Shown here: positions 1-11,129 of the stretch, in pieces
Position numbering within the stretch: position 1 is the first letter of the stretch
How the letters are laid out: each line of letters starts with the position of its first letter
Origin: Ctenosaura bakeri
Lineage: Eukaryota; Chordata; Lepidosauria; Squamata; Iguanidae
DNA: 64,000 nucleotides
Direction of reading: 5' to 3'
Assembly (NCBI GenBank): GCA_948474755.1
Contig: CAOLHI010001043.1
Span: 388,347 to 452,346 of the forward strand
The notes under the pieces: model-generated
Database searches by the model: none
Told to the model about the DNA's origin: nothing
Seen by the model: the letters and a program-made list of their open reading frames with translations, nothing else
Position numbers and translations under genes: made by a program

Positions 1-96
1 CCCACCTTTCCTTCAATGTGCTGAAGACAGAGTATGCAACTCTTCTTCTTTTCTTTCAATTTATGCCTCACAATCACTGTTGAGGTAGGTCAGGCT

Positions 97-114
97 GAGA
101 GAGAGAGAGAGAGA
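97..114. repeat. (GA)n microsatellite
   Basis: Nine GA units. Confidence 0.9.
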
Positions 115-1631
115 TGAGTGACTTGGCTCAAGGTGATGTGTGCAAAGTCCCACAGTTGGCTTGGCTCCTTTCCCCTTCCCCAGGGTCAGTTTGCAAGCAG
201 CTTGTGCATGTGAGAGCAGTCCCAAGGGAGTTTTCATAGGCAAGAAGAACTGATTAAAGAGCAGACTCCTTACTGAATTAACAGAACAGGTCTGCAATTC
301 ACAAGCACTGGAAGAGCAGAATGTCAACAAATGAGTCAATGAAAATTAGGGGACACCTGCACAGAAAATCAAAATATACAAGATTATGAATTTAGATCAA
401 ATTGAAATTCCAAAAGCTTTGGAAAATAAGAAAGTTTTTTTTGCTGAGGTTTAATTATGGATTGCTCATCTACATTCTCTCTCTTCTACAGAAGATAGAA
501 GTGATAAGGATTCGTGACTGTGAATGTCTCTTTTTCCTTTTTGCTCTGTCCATAGAATAGGCCAAAATCTGTAGGAATGTTGATGTTTATGGCATAGCAG
601 CAGTTGTCTCTTGTTGTGTCACACACTAGGCATAGCAAGAGAGCCTTATGGAAGAGGGCAGGGGATGGTGGGAACATTGGCATTAGACTATTGTGGTTGA
701 TCAGTTGGTCCAGTTTGGATTAAGGAAGACAAAAACACACACAAAAGCTAGAATTTGCGGCACATGTTGGCTTATGAGAGGAGTGGGCACAATTTGGCAT
801 TCCAAAGTAATTGAGTTACAACTCCCATCACCCCCAGCTTATGAAATGTGCTGCAACATTAACTGGAGCCCAACTTTTTGCATACCTCTGGTTTGGAGAA
901 ACAGTCTATAGAAGAATATATTCCAAAGAAAAATGTACCCTAAATATGCTGTCTGAATTTTAAAAACTGCTAAAGACTTATCTCTTCTGGAAGTTTTTAT
1001 AATTATTTTTAATTATGATGTATTTTAATTATGACATATTTGTGTTGATTGGTTTTATGTTTTAGTGTAGTTTAATTATAATGTGTTTTTAATTGGTATG
1101 CTGGTTTTAATTGTATTTTAACCTTTGTTGTATCCTGCCTTGAGCTTTGAGGAGGGGCAGGTAGCAAAATAAAATTATTACTACTACTATGTAGAAGGAC
1201 CCTTGACATCAGAAATGGAAGAACACTTAAGGAAGGGAGGAAAGAATTATAATTGGCCAGTCCTTTTACAACGAAGTAAAGATATTGGTTAATCAATGAA
1301 GGTATTCACTAGCCATTCAATAGCCAGCACTTCGAAAAGTTATTTTGGACTACAACTCCCAGAATCTCCAGTCAGGCTGGGGATTTCTCAAAACTGTAGA
1401 TCAAGAGTAACTTCCTCACTCTGTCTCTTTTACAGCTCACACTGTGACTGCACAAGGGCCCAGGTCTAACACTTTCAGCTAAAGAAATCAGCCAGCAAGT
1501 GATGGAGTATTGTGTCTATCTCTGCCCAAATTCCTTCTGAGTTGCTGTCTGTCAGAGTAGACAAGCAAGGGAAAAATCCAACCTAATATTTAGCAGTTTC
1601 TTATGTTGCAGTTCTACAGCGAATACAGGGG

Positions 1632-1770
1632 TGAGAATTCTGTAGCCTTCTAGATGTTGCTGGACTACAACTCCCAGAAGCCCTAATCAATACAGGCAAT
1701 GGCAAGGAATGGTGAGATCTGCAGTTTAACAGTATCTGGAGGGCTGCATGATTCACTCCTCCAATTTAAT
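1632..1770. mobile_element. Foldback repeat of the 'tacaactcccag' type
   Basis: GATGTTGCTGGACTACAACT ... CAGTATCTGGAGGGCTGCAT, a common lizard MITE-like repeat. Related copies at 14110-14250, 24335-24440, 50672-50805, 54990-55130 and 55635-55770; shorter pieces at 1340, 3760, 20805, 21030 and 24200. Confidence 0.5.
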
Positions 1771-1911
1771 GACAATATTTTGTTGTTTCAGCAAGATCAC
1801 AGAATCAAGTAGTGTTAACATAGACAGAAAAGACCTGCCAACATTACAACAGTTGCAATGAACACAGATAATTTACACAGTTTTGAAGTTGGTAATGAAG
1901 ACAGTGAAATA

Positions 1912-2300
1912 CAGTCAGCCCTCCACATTTGCAGGTTTCACTTTTGTGGAATTATTATTCACGGATTATTTGCTGTCACTTCTGCTGCCTCCCTATGCCA
2001 TTTTTAATAGGGACTGCAAGCCTCGTGAGACTGGGAAATTGTGAATGGGGCTTGTAAGTCCCTATTAAAAATGGTGTAGGGCAGCAGTAGGGGTAGCAGT
2101 AAGCCCCACCAGCCACCCACTTCTGCTTTGTGAAGGAACTCTGATACCTCAAAGGAATCTGGGGCTGGCGGTTGAATATAGTGATCATACTTTTTTTGTG
2201 TGTTAAATATGGTTTGGGAGGGCCTACAGTTATTCATGGTTTTTTCCACTTTCAGGGGGGTCCTGTGGCCCTAACCCTGGCGATTGTGAAGGGATGACTG
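1912..2300. mobile_element. Tigger-like (Tc1/mariner) MITE, TA target site
   Basis: CAGTCAGCCCTCCACATTTG at the left, GAAGGGATGACTG at the right, TA on both sides (1910-1911, 2301-2302). An internal hairpin pairs CCATTTTTAATAGGGACT with AGTCCCTATTAAAAATGG. Non-autonomous. Confidence 0.75.
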
Positions 2301-2692
2301 TAGTTAAACAATTTCCTATATCTTGTCTTAGTCTCAAAATGTAGCCTGTAGTTAAGTAATCACAAGATGCCTAAGACTTAGAAAGGCTGACATTAAGAAC
2401 CGAGGTAACATCCTCAAGTATAAAAACACATCACTGAATATCAAAGTCAAAATCATCCAGATCACAGCATTTCTGATTTCTGTGAATGGTTGTGGAAAAT
2501 GGACAAGTAAGAAAGCTGATGGGAAGAAAATCAACTCATTTGAAATGTGCTGCTGGAGGAGAGTTCTACAGACAGCATGGACAGCTGGAAAGCAAATTAG
2601 AGCTAATTAAGTTTGAACTCTAGCCAAAATTGCTGAACTGAGGCTGTTATACTTTGGGCATAACACAGGACAATGTGACTCACTGGAAAAGA

Positions 2693-2960
2693 CTTAAGGC
2701 TGGAATTCTCTTATCATGTTGTACACTATGTAACTTTACATATACTTAGCTAAGTAGCAAAGGCACTAAACCTGTTACTGAATTGCAAAATGTGCAACCG
2801 AATACTGTCATTGTCCATCAGCACTTCTTAGCCAGTGTCCTGATGTACAATGGTCCTGAAGAGCATCAGTCCCAATGTGCATCAATCCTGATCCACTACA
2901 TAATAACCTAACAGCAGCTCTTCACTGACCAAGCACATTATGGAAATGTCTGGTTCTAAT
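2693..2960 (+). repeat. Unclassified dispersed repeat, copy 1
   Basis: Matches 22700-22930 over about 230 bp in the same order: CATACTTAGCTAAGTAG-like, GGCACTAA, CAGCACTTCTTAGCCAGTGT, TCCTGATGTACA.. and CATCAATCCTGATCC. No terminal repeats or coding frame seen. Confidence 0.55.
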
Positions 2961-3019
2961 TCCCACAGCCCTAAGTCCACTGATGAAGACATAAGTTCCC
3001 AATAGGATTCTGGTCAAGA

Positions 3020-3148
3020 ATACGTGGTAAAGCAGTGGACTGAGTCATTCAAGGAAGCCACAGCCCTGAGTCTGGAAGACCTGGTCTCTCATTCAAAGGG
3101 TTGCCATAAATTGAAGTCAACTTGACAGCAAATAACAACAACGCCTTA
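3020..3148 (+). mobile_element. Bov-B (RTE) 3' end
   Basis: AAGGAAGCCACAGCCCTGAGTC, then GGGTTGCCATAAATTGAAGTCAACTTGACAGC and an AATAACAACAAC tail, the standard Bov-B terminus. Confidence 0.65.
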
Positions 3149-4539
3149 CAACAAGCTGTCAGCTTTAAGGGCACACCAGTTAACTGTGTCTGACAGAGAG
3201 GAAGGAGACCTGGCAAAGGAGAGACGCTTGCATACTCCAGAGGTCACAAGGAGGAAACTGTGTCACAACTACATTGTGACAGCTTCTTCTGAATGAATCT
3301 TGGCACAAGAAGAAAGTGTGAGATGGTGAGATGCAAGCACAGGCTGGATGTGTCACAACCTCTCCCTTTGAGGGTGACACTGTTTTAGACATGCAAAAAA
3401 AGGATCACCAAAGTTCTTTCAACATCCAAAGGTGGCTCTCAGAGATTTCACACTTATTCGCAGTGAAAGAAGATGAAAAACATGATCAGGAACAGGCAAA
3501 CTATAATTTCACTGATGCCATGGTTGAGACAACATGGCAAGAGGACTTAAAATGTAGAGCAAAATGTTCATGACACTTAAAGAGTCTGTACCTGTGGAAT
3601 GCCACAACACACAAAATCACCATCTTCAACAACCATCCATTAGTACCCTATATTTGTTTAGAAAATAAAACAAAATATAAAGTATATCCAAAATGTAATG
3701 TTCACACACGAGTGGGGCAAATTGAACCCATTTCCACAGCTCTGACAAAGTCCTTATTTGGACTACAACTCCCAGCATCCTTCAGCCAGTGTGCTGACAA
3801 GGGATATCCTGGCAGCCACAGCCCAAATAAGAAAATTTCCCAAGCTTGGCTCATTTCTGGGAAATGCCAGGTTGGTTTCTACACTGAGGAAAAATAGTGG
3901 GAAAAAGCTTCAGACTGGTAAAAGTCCTCAAAGAAATTAAAGGCACAGTCACAACCAAGGAGAGTGAGCAAGGAAATGTGAGATGCCTACACATGCCAGC
4001 AGGGCTATGCTAGATCTAATGAACCCAAGTTACAGAAGGACAGGTCTGAGTTCAGATTTCTTCATGGTAAAAAAGCAGAGCAGATTGAGAATGGGAACTG
4101 TTGCTTAAAGGAGTTGACTGGTTTCACAAAAAAAGCCTTAAGGGTCAGAGGGGAGGACAGGCAGTGTCACCAGTCCCACTCCTTTCCATGCACTGACTGA
4201 GCACATAGACTGGAATGTTGCAAAAGGACTAGGATCTCAGGCAAACCATCTTTCCTCTTGCTTTGCATGCAAAGATCTAGCAGGACAGAACGGGCCTGAC
4301 ATGCAGAGCCTACCCTCTATCTACTGTGCTAGAGATATTTTAATTACTTCTAGTCTGTACTAAGGCAGAAGCATTGGTATGTACTTTTTTAAAAAGAACA
4401 GCTGAAATACCACTAGAGAATTCAGTCATGAACACCACACTAACAAATATAATAGGAATAACTTTGTTTGGGATGTCACAGTTACAGATCAAAAATCTTC
4501 CAGGGCTTGCAAAAGGATATATCCAAATTATGTAATTGA

Positions 4540-5008
4540 ACCAATTTGAGTCTCCTTTAACTGCATGGACCCTTCCTAGGGATTTATAGTTTCATGAAGT
4601 ATTTAGAATTCTGTGCCAGAGATCTTAATTGCTTCATTCAGAGAAGTGAGCTAAGGAATCCTAAGTACTTCCTCAGACCATGTACGTATGTGCTTTCATG
4701 TCACCTGCTGACTTATGGTGACCCATGAATTTCATAGAGTTTTCTTAGGCAAGGAATACCCAACCGTGGTTTTGCCAGTTCCTTCCTCTGAAATATAGAC
4801 TACAACATCTGTATTCATTGGCTGTCTCCCATCCAAGTATTAACCAAGGCCAAGACTCCATTTAGCTTCCAAGACAGAACAGGATCTGGTACATTTAGGG
4901 TATTGAGACATCCTCCTCAGACTTCACATCCCATAATTCTGTAGGATAGAGCCACTGCAGTTGAAATACTATCAAAGTGCTATAACTGTGCAATCTGGAT
5001 TAATTTAA
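4540..5008. mobile_element. Old foldback MITE split by a 5S SINE
   Basis: Left half about 4540-4678, right half 4914-5008 (ATCAAAGTGCTATAACTGTG end). The gap is filled by the SINE at 4679-4913, flanked by a 9-bp duplication. Confidence 0.55.
4679..4913 (-). mobile_element. 5S rRNA-derived SINE with 9-bp target duplication
   Basis: On the minus strand it begins with 5S rRNA-like sequence (TTGGAAGCTAAATGGAGTC). It then has the tail with CCTCTGAAATA-type and GGTCACCATAAGTC-type sequence common to this SINE class. TCCTCAGAC at 4670-4678 and 4914-4922 is the duplication. It interrupts an older MITE. Confidence 0.75.
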
Positions 5009-5009
5009 A

Positions 5010-6410
5010 GACGCTTTTTTGGATTACAGCTGGTTGCTGATGGCCATGCTAGCTTGGGGGGATTCTGAGAGGTATAGCCTAAAGAAATTGCTTTTACAAC
5101 CTCTGCGTATTTCTCAATGCAGCAGTATGACTCCCATGTAACCTGAGTAAAAAAACACTCTGTCATACCTCTTTCCTGAGAAAGGTAGTAGAGATTTATG
5201 ATCTGAGTCCTACCATAATAGGCAAGGAGCCTATTCTTTCTGGGAATTCTGGAACAACCAGAGCAAACAAACAAAACAAGGCAACTAAAGCAAAAGCAAA
5301 CATACAAGGGAAATAGATTTTGTCTGGACAGGTTAAATTACAGTGCTATCAAGGGTATATTTACTGCCATAGTTTTATGCCCAAATAAAGAAAAATTCAT
5401 TTACTCTCCCAAGGTTGGCATTTGATAGAGTAACCCAACAATAACAAAACCTACGGTAGTCATCTGATCAGTCAATTATTTCAAGCGAAAACTCATAAAC
5501 CAGAAGGACTGATAGAATCATGAGAACTACCGCAGAATTGATATTCTAAGAGATTTTAGAGAAAAGACTGAATTCAGCATTACGGAACATCATGCTCTCA
5601 CTGTCAGGGTTGCTGGGGATACAAGGGACAGGGTTCCTGCCGCTATGATGATTTGTGTACAAGAGGAAATTTCACCTGGTGAACCCTGTATGACATGCAA
5701 CACCGCTGGAACTCCCTATTCTGCGCAACTACAAAGGTTACAAGAGCCCTGTCTTTCATTTTACCTGGCAACTCTACCTCATGGAGGTCCTCTGCCTTTC
5801 ACCTAGCAAATTGGAAAAAGCCACCCTGCTTTTTAAGGACCAGAGGATATACGAAACAATACAGTCCTCGGCTGCACATTGCAAGCCGAAGGACGACAGG
5901 GCCAACCTTACTTCCCTTGCAAGCAGGTTCCACAACCAGGGTATCATGACATAAAGCCCTGCCTTGTACACTCACCAATGCAGCTTCTCCAGGTGGTGGG
6001 AAATAAAACACAGCCTCACTTAAGGGTTGCAAACCCACTACTGAGAAGGCAATGCTTCTGATATCTTGGCCCCAATTATTCAGGCCTCTGTAGGTCAAAA
6101 CAGCACCCTGAACTGACCGCAGAAGCAGACTGGAAGCCAATACTATGCTAAGGTGGATTTTAGTGTTTGTTTTACAAGTTAAAGGGTTCTCTCATGAACG
6201 AATACTGTACTCCAGTTCTTGTGCTCTGAATTATCTTCTTTTACCTTCTTCATGTGTTCCATATTGCAACAATGCAGTTGCCAGCTTCATTCACCAGTGT
6301 TTGAGCATTTCAGAGAATCTCACAGGTAGCTATGAACAAATCACCTGTTGGTTAATACAAGTGTTCTGAGGCCTAGATAGCATATAAAGAAAATCTGAAG
6401 TAGAAATGGG
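5010..6410. other. CABLES2 intron 1, no recognised element
   Basis: I see no splice-flanked conserved coding sequence on the minus strand and no clear repeat family. Open frames here (for example 5799-6140) lack any recognisable protein. Confidence 0.5.
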
Positions 6411-6429
6411 CCACAAAAGAAACTTGTTA

Positions 6430-6628
6430 TACTTTCACATGCCACAGTTACAGTGCTATGATTCCACTTCAACTGGAATCCTGGGGTGCGCAGTTTGAGG
6501 AGACGGTAGATCTCTCTGGCTGAGAATTCTAAATATCCCTCCCCAGATTGCAAATCCCAGGATCCCATGGGATCTTGCCACGGCAGTAATCATAGTACTA
6601 TAATTGTGGAGTCTGAAAGGGCCCCTGA
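6430..6628. mobile_element. Older relative of the foldback MITE
   Basis: CAGTTACAGTGCTATGATTC at the left, ATCATAGTACTATAATTGTG at the right, with AATCCTGGGG / AATCCCAGGA inner blocks. More diverged than the twelve listed copies. Confidence 0.55.
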
Positions 6629-7155
6629 ACTTCCAGAAGCAGGTCCTTCCAAATCTCTCCAAAGGATCCCAACCAGTAATACTGAGAGCAAGATTTTTAC
6701 TAACATAGCTTTCAGAAAACTGACACATCTCCAACCACACAACAAATTTCTGTGCAAAAAAGCACTTTAGTTCACAACTGCACACTGTTCCTTGTAGTCA
6801 GACACAATACTACTTGCCCCTCAGCAAAGCCTGCTTTTCTCCCAACACGTACGATTTTCCTTTTAAAATGTGATGTGAGAGCAGCTAATAGCACATTAAG
6901 TAATTTCATCTAGAGGGAAAGACACACCCCATAATCCTGAATTATGTTAAGTGCTGCAAGGTCAACCACAACAAAACTTCTGTTACAGATTTCGGCTGCA
7001 ACCTCAAGAGCACGGCCTAGTGGATCCCATTTGGAAGAAACGAAGGATACAAACACAATAAATAAGCAAAGAGAAGTCACCAGGAGTTTTGTGTAATATT
7101 TGGGAGGAATAACACAAAAAAGAGGGTGTGAATTCGGCCTGCAGCTCAACACTTA

Positions 7156-7335
7156 GGCCATTTCCGCACGAGGCTGTTACAGCGCTATGATTCCACTTTC
7201 AACCTCCTATGGAATCCTGGGGTTTGCAGTTTTGGGAGGGGCCAGCCGGCCCCTCCCGAAACTGCAAACCCCAGGATTCCATAGGAGGCTGAAAGTGGAA
7301 TCATCGCGCTATAACAGCCTTGTGCGGAAATGGCC
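7156..7335. mobile_element. Foldback MITE copy A (180 bp), TSD TTA
   Basis: A nearly perfect palindrome: GGCCATTTCCGCACGAGGCT at the left, its reverse complement at the right, centre near 7245. Flanking TTA at 7153-7155 and 7336-7338 is the target-site duplication. It lies in CABLES2 intron 1. Confidence 0.85.
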
Positions 7336-7685
7336 TTAGTTTCTGCAGGGAGTACAGCAAAACCCGTAAGAAATGGGAGACAAAGGAAGCAACCTGCCCT
7401 CCTCCAGGAATTAAAAGAAGCAAAGTGGCAAGTGATGCACGGCAACTTCGGTGAGGCTCCATTTCCCCAAACTTTAAACTTCCCAGACTTTTAACTCCCC
7501 AGTAGTGAAGGAACACTTGGTAACAGGACTGTCTACAGGATGCTAATAAAACAGCGAACAGTCTCAAGTTCATAAAATAGAGGCACCTTCAGCAGGTGCT
7601 GCACAGCTTTTTGATGGGAGGAGAAATGCACAACAAAGACCTTTTGCGAAGGGGGACATCTTCCCCTCCTTCACATCCCTTCTAA

Positions 7686-7865
7686 AGCCATTTCCGCACT
7701 AGCCTGTTATAGCACGATGATTCCACTTTCAACCTCCTCTGGAATCCTGGGGTTTGCAGTTTCGGGAGGGGCCGGCCGGCCCCTCCCGAAACTGCAAACC
7801 CCAGGATTCCAGAGGAGGTTAAAAGTGGAATCATCGCGTTATAATAGGTTAGTGTGGAAACGGCC
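7686..7865. mobile_element. Foldback MITE copy B (180 bp), TSD TAA
   Basis: Same family and subfamily as the copy at 7156-7335, with the inner sequence GGGAGGGGCCGGCCGGCCCC at the centre. TAA at 7683-7685 and 7866-7868 flanks it. The outermost G is mutated to A at the left end. Confidence 0.83.
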
Positions 7866-8254
7866 TAAGGATGCACAGCCTCCCACATCTCTGCTGCCAC
7901 GAAGCTGCTTTCCTACATACGCTTACCTGGGAGTAAACACCCCTTGCAAAACAAAGGAATATATTCCACTGGATTTAACAACTCCCTCCTTCCAGGTAAG
8001 CACACCTAGGGTGGCGAGGATTTTGCTAGGCAATGCGAACCTTTACCCGAGGAGGGCTTTCTACTCCTTTAGCGCTCCTTTCGACTCTCCAATAAACTTT
8101 ACTCTAATGCCTTTTCCTGCTTGCTGCAGCCACTTGGAAGGTTTGGTGGCTATAAAGCCAGACACACATTTAAAAAAATAAATCTAAAACACAGAAAGAG
8201 AGAGCAGGATTGTGAAGTGAGCAAGGCAAGAGTGAGAATCCAATAAAAGACTCA

Positions 8255-8726
8255 GCTTCCTTCCGCACTAGACTGTTATAGCGCTATTGTAACTGCTCCA
8301 GAGACCAGGACAAGGAGCAATGGATTCAAGCTGCAGGAAGGGAGATTCCACCTGAACCTCAGGAAGAACTTCCTGACAGTCAGGGCTGTCCGGCAGTGGA
8401 ATCTGCTGCCTCGGAGTGTAGTGGAGTCTCCTTCCTTGGAGGTTTTTAAGCAGAGGCTGGATGGCCATCTGTCGGGAGTGCTTTGAGGGTGTTCCTGCAT
8501 GGCAGGGGGTTGGACTGGATGGCCTCTGGGGGTCTCTTCCAACTCTACATTTCTATGATTTCTATGATTATTCCCCTTTCGACATCCTACGGAATCCTGG
8601 GGTTTGCAGTAGCTTGGAGTGAACAGAACAAAGGAATATATATATATTGCAGAAGCAAAGCCCTGGATTCCATAGGATGCCGAACGTGGGATAATAGCGC
8701 TATAACAGTCTAGTGTGGAAGCGGCC
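8255..8726. mobile_element. Foldback MITE copy C, split by a CR1 insertion, TSD TCA
   Basis: The left arm runs 8255-8287 and the right part 8567-8726; a CR1 3' end sits between. TCA at 8252-8254 and 8727-8729 still flanks the MITE. It lies about 115 bp inside intron 1 from the CABLES2 exon 1 donor. Confidence 0.8.
8288..8566 (+). mobile_element. CR1 LINE 3' end nested in a foldback MITE
   Basis: Typical CR1 3' sequence: GCTCCAGAGACCAGGACAAG, then CTTCCTGACAGTCAGGGCTG, and the terminal TTCTATGATTTCTATGATT octamer-like repeat. 5'-truncated and non-coding. Confidence 0.88.
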
Positions 8727-8842
8727 TCAAGTGAGAAGAAGAGGAGGACGTGATCGACAGGAGGAAGCGGGATAGATTCGGTACAAACTGAAGAGCCGCA
8801 AGGGGGGGGGGAGACCCGGGGAGCCCCGCCGCCCCTTCTCAC

Positions 8843-9459
8843 CTCTGTCTCTGGACCTCCAAGGGGAACCCCCCTCCTCCTCCTCCTCCTCCTCCGGCGG
8901 CGGCGGCGGCGCTCTGGGCGGGGCTGAGCAGCCCTTGCGGGGCCTTGCCCGGGGCGGCCCCCAGCAGCATCCCGGCCAGGGCGGTGGGGGCGGCGGCGGC
9001 GGCGGGCGCGGGGGCGGGGACCGGGCAGAGCGGGCTGCCCAGCAGCAGCTGCGGGAGGAGGGCGGCGGCGGCGGCGGCGGCGCCCAGACCCCGCCCGGGG
9101 TCCACCACCTCAGCCGCGGCGGGCAGGAGCAGCCCGGGCGGGGGCCCGTTGGGGGCCGGCGGGAGGCGGGGGCCGCCCTCCGGCGCGGCCGGGGGGGCGC
9201 CGTCTTTCTTCGGCGGCTCTCCCGGGGCCGAGGCGGGCGGCGGCGGAGGAGGCGGCGGCGGCGGGTCCTTCCCGGGGGCTGCGCAGGGCGGCCGCCCGTC
9301 CAGCGAGATGTTGTTGAGGAAGAAAAGGGCGGCCTGCCTCCGCCGCGTATCTCCGCCCCGCTTCCTCGGCGGCGGCGGCGGCGGCGGCGGCTGTTCCGGC
9401 TGCTGAGGCGGCTCCTTGGGCGGCCGCTTGGCGGGCGAGCCGCACGCAGCCGCAGCCAT
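8843..9459 (-). CDS. CABLES2: CABLES2 first coding exon (Cdk5 and Abl enzyme substrate 2), partial gene
   Basis: CABLES proteins are cyclin-box adaptors that link cyclin-dependent kinases to non-receptor tyrosine kinases; the cyclin-like domain lies in the C-terminal half, which is not present here. The exon opens at an ATG (complement of 9457-9459) and reads 205 codons plus two bases to a donor AG|GTGAGA at 8843/8842. Residues 39-58 (RRRQAALFFLNNISLDGRPP) are the hallmark N-terminal CABLES block and match CABLES2 (FFLNNISLDGRPP) better than CABLES1 (SFLTNISLDGRLP). A second CABLES2 motif, APQGLLSP, lies at about 173-180, and the exon ends in QRQR, where I recall the mammalian exon also breaking. 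Between these motifs are long runs of Pro (24-31 and about 70-80), Ala and Gly, so the exon is far longer than the roughly 120-codon mammalian one as I recall it. The same frame stays open upstream to an ATG at 9609, but conservation starts at 9459. Family comparison is from memory. Confidence 0.9.
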
Positions 9460-9730
9460 TCTCTCCCGGAGCCGCGGCGGCGGCGGCCACGGCGGCTCCC
9501 CCTCAGGACGGCCGGGCGGAGCGGGACTCCCTTCCCCCTCCCTTTCCTCCCCTTCTTTCCCTCGCTTCTGCCCGGCCGGAGGACGCTCAGGTAGTGGCCG
9601 GCGAGCCATTGGGCGCGTCGCGGCAGTATGTAAATCACGGAACGCCCTGCGCCCGCTCTCATTGGTTCGCCGCCGAGGCTATTGTCAATACGGTCCCGGT
9701 GGGCTCCGCCCCCTCCTCTCAGGCCTTTTC
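9460..9730 (-). promoter_or_regulatory. CABLES2: Probable CABLES2 promoter and 5' UTR
   Basis: This is the GC-rich stretch just upstream of the CABLES2 ATG on the minus strand. Two inverted CCAAT boxes appear as ATTGG on the plus strand at 9608-9612 and 9661-9665, about 53 bp apart. An octamer-like ATGTAAAT sits at about 9628-9635, and a GC box (CTCCGCCCCCTCC) at about 9703-9715. No TATA box is visible, as usual for a CpG-island promoter. The transcription start is inferred to lie between the ATG and the nearer CCAAT box. Confidence 0.6.
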
Positions 9731-9980
9731 TTTCTTTCTTCCCTTTCTCTCCCCCTCTCGAAAATGCCCACTGGGTCCTAACGGGGGCCGGGTTCGCCGC
9801 CCGGCGCGCCAAGGGAAAGAAAGTGCAAAGAGTGGGAAGAGGGTTCTTTTGGTGGATCGCAATCTTTGGCTTTCTTTTCCGCCAGAAAAGAAAAATCCGC
9901 TCCAGGAATATCGGAGGAGAGTTTCTACAAAGAAAGCGCTTGGCTTAGACTGAGGCCTGGACGTTTGAAGTGTAGTCAGT

Positions 9981-10181
9981 GGCCATTTCCGCACTAGCCT
10001 GTTATAGCGCGATGATTGCACTTTCAACATCCTCTGGAATCCTGGGGTTTGCAGTTTCGGGAGGGGCCTCAAAGGCTGCCCATGCACCTCAAAGGCCCCT
10101 CCCGAAACTGCAAACCCCAGGATTCCAGAGGAGGTTGAAAGTGGAATCATCGCGCTATAACAGCCTAGTGCGGAAATGGCC
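9981..10181. mobile_element. Foldback MITE copy D (201 bp), TSD AGT
   Basis: Palindromic element GGCCATTTCCGCACTAGCCT with the mirror end at 10162-10181. AGT at 9978-9980 and 10182-10184. About 250 bp upstream of the CABLES2 promoter. Confidence 0.85.
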
Positions 10182-10559
10182 AGTGTTCCAGTGTGTTGTC
10201 TTTCGGGTGCCACAAGGCTCCTCGCCAGTTTTCCTGCAATAGGCTAACAAGGCAACCGCTCTACCAAAAGTCTTGTAACCCCTTAAAGAATAATAAATTT
10301 ATTACGGCACAGGGAAATAGCCAGGGAGGCCTATAGCACATTATTTTTGGAATGACTATTTATTTAATGTATGTCTTGCCTTTCTTCTTGGACAGGACCC
10401 AAGGCAGATGCCTTTATTTTTTGCTGCCCTGGCAGCTTGCACCTTCTGGGGCTTCTAATCCAGGGGTTCTTTTCTTTCTCCAGGACTCCCCGTAAATACA
10501 AGATGTTGCCAGGGATCCCCAAGACTTAAGATTTAAATATTTTGTTTGACAGTATTTTT

Positions 10560-10779
10560 TATTTATTTATTTGTATCCCGCCTCTCCATATGGATCGAGG
10601 CGGCGAACAACTTACAAATAGCATGTATTTCTATACATGCCCCCAACAAGCTGGGTACTCATTTTACCGACCTGCGGAAGGATGGAAGGCTGAGTCAGCC
10701 TTGGAGCCCAGCAGGATCGAACTCACAACCTTGTGGCTTGCAGTACTGGCATTTAACCACAGCGCCACCAGGGCTCCCT
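10560..10779 (-). mobile_element. tRNA-derived SINE (GGGAGCCCTGGTGGCGC type)
   Basis: On the minus strand it opens GGGAGCCCTGGTGGCGCTGT (A-box region) and has a B box GAGTTCGATCC. It goes on through GGTAAAATGAGTACCC, and ends GGCGGGATACAAATAAATAA. Full-length. Confidence 0.82.
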
Positions 10780-10890
10780 TAATACTTAAATTTAGGTAAA
10801 AATATTCGAATAATTATTAATAAAAGAGTCAAATCTTTATTCATTCATTTATTTAAGGCTTCTGGAGACTAGAATTTGAATCCTCACTGA

Positions 10891-11092
10891 CACCATGTCC
10901 GCATTACAGTGTTAAAGTGCTGCTATTCCACTATCAACCTGCTATGGAATTCTGGGGTTTGTAGTTTAGGGAAGGGCACTTCGAATTCTCAGCCAAAGAG
11001 CTCTTTGGTCTCAGTAAACTACAAACCCCAGAATTCCACAGGGTGTTGAAAGTGGAATAGCAGCAGTTTAACACTGTAGTGCGGAAATGGCC
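10891..11092. mobile_element. Foldback MITE copy E (202 bp), TSD TGA
   Basis: This is the longer subfamily, whose centre contains GAATTCTCAGCCAAAGAGCT. TGA at 10888-10890 and 11093-11095. Confidence 0.83.
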
Positions 11093-11129
11093 TGAGTCAC
11101 CTTGGGCAAGTCCCTGTTGCTGCCGCAGC

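Larger units (their letters stand above)
8780..9790. promoter_or_regulatory. CpG island over CABLES2 exon 1
   Basis: This is the only long CG-dense stretch in the window: many CGG/GGC trinucleotide runs and frequent CpG, against the AT-rich, CpG-poor flanks. It covers all of CABLES2 exon 1 and the promoter. Limits are judged by eye. Both strands show long open frames here, which is a side effect of GC richness and not extra genes. Confidence 0.85.

Noticed and set aside
1..8842. Further CABLES2 exons (conserved HFIKNMRQ or cyclin-box segments)
   Set aside because: I scanned the minus strand by eye for these and for flanking splice sites and found none. They may lie outside the window; a translated search against CABLES2 would settle it.
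8727..9812. Long overlapping open frames on both strands in the GC-rich block (up to 361 codons)
   Set aside because: They are frame shadows of CABLES2 exon 1: simple GC trinucleotide repeats have few stops in any frame. Only the minus frame starting at 9459 carries the conserved CABLES motifs.
10560..10779. A tRNA gene
   Set aside because: It has A- and B-box-like parts but does not fold as a tRNA and continues into a SINE body with a TAAATAAATA tail.
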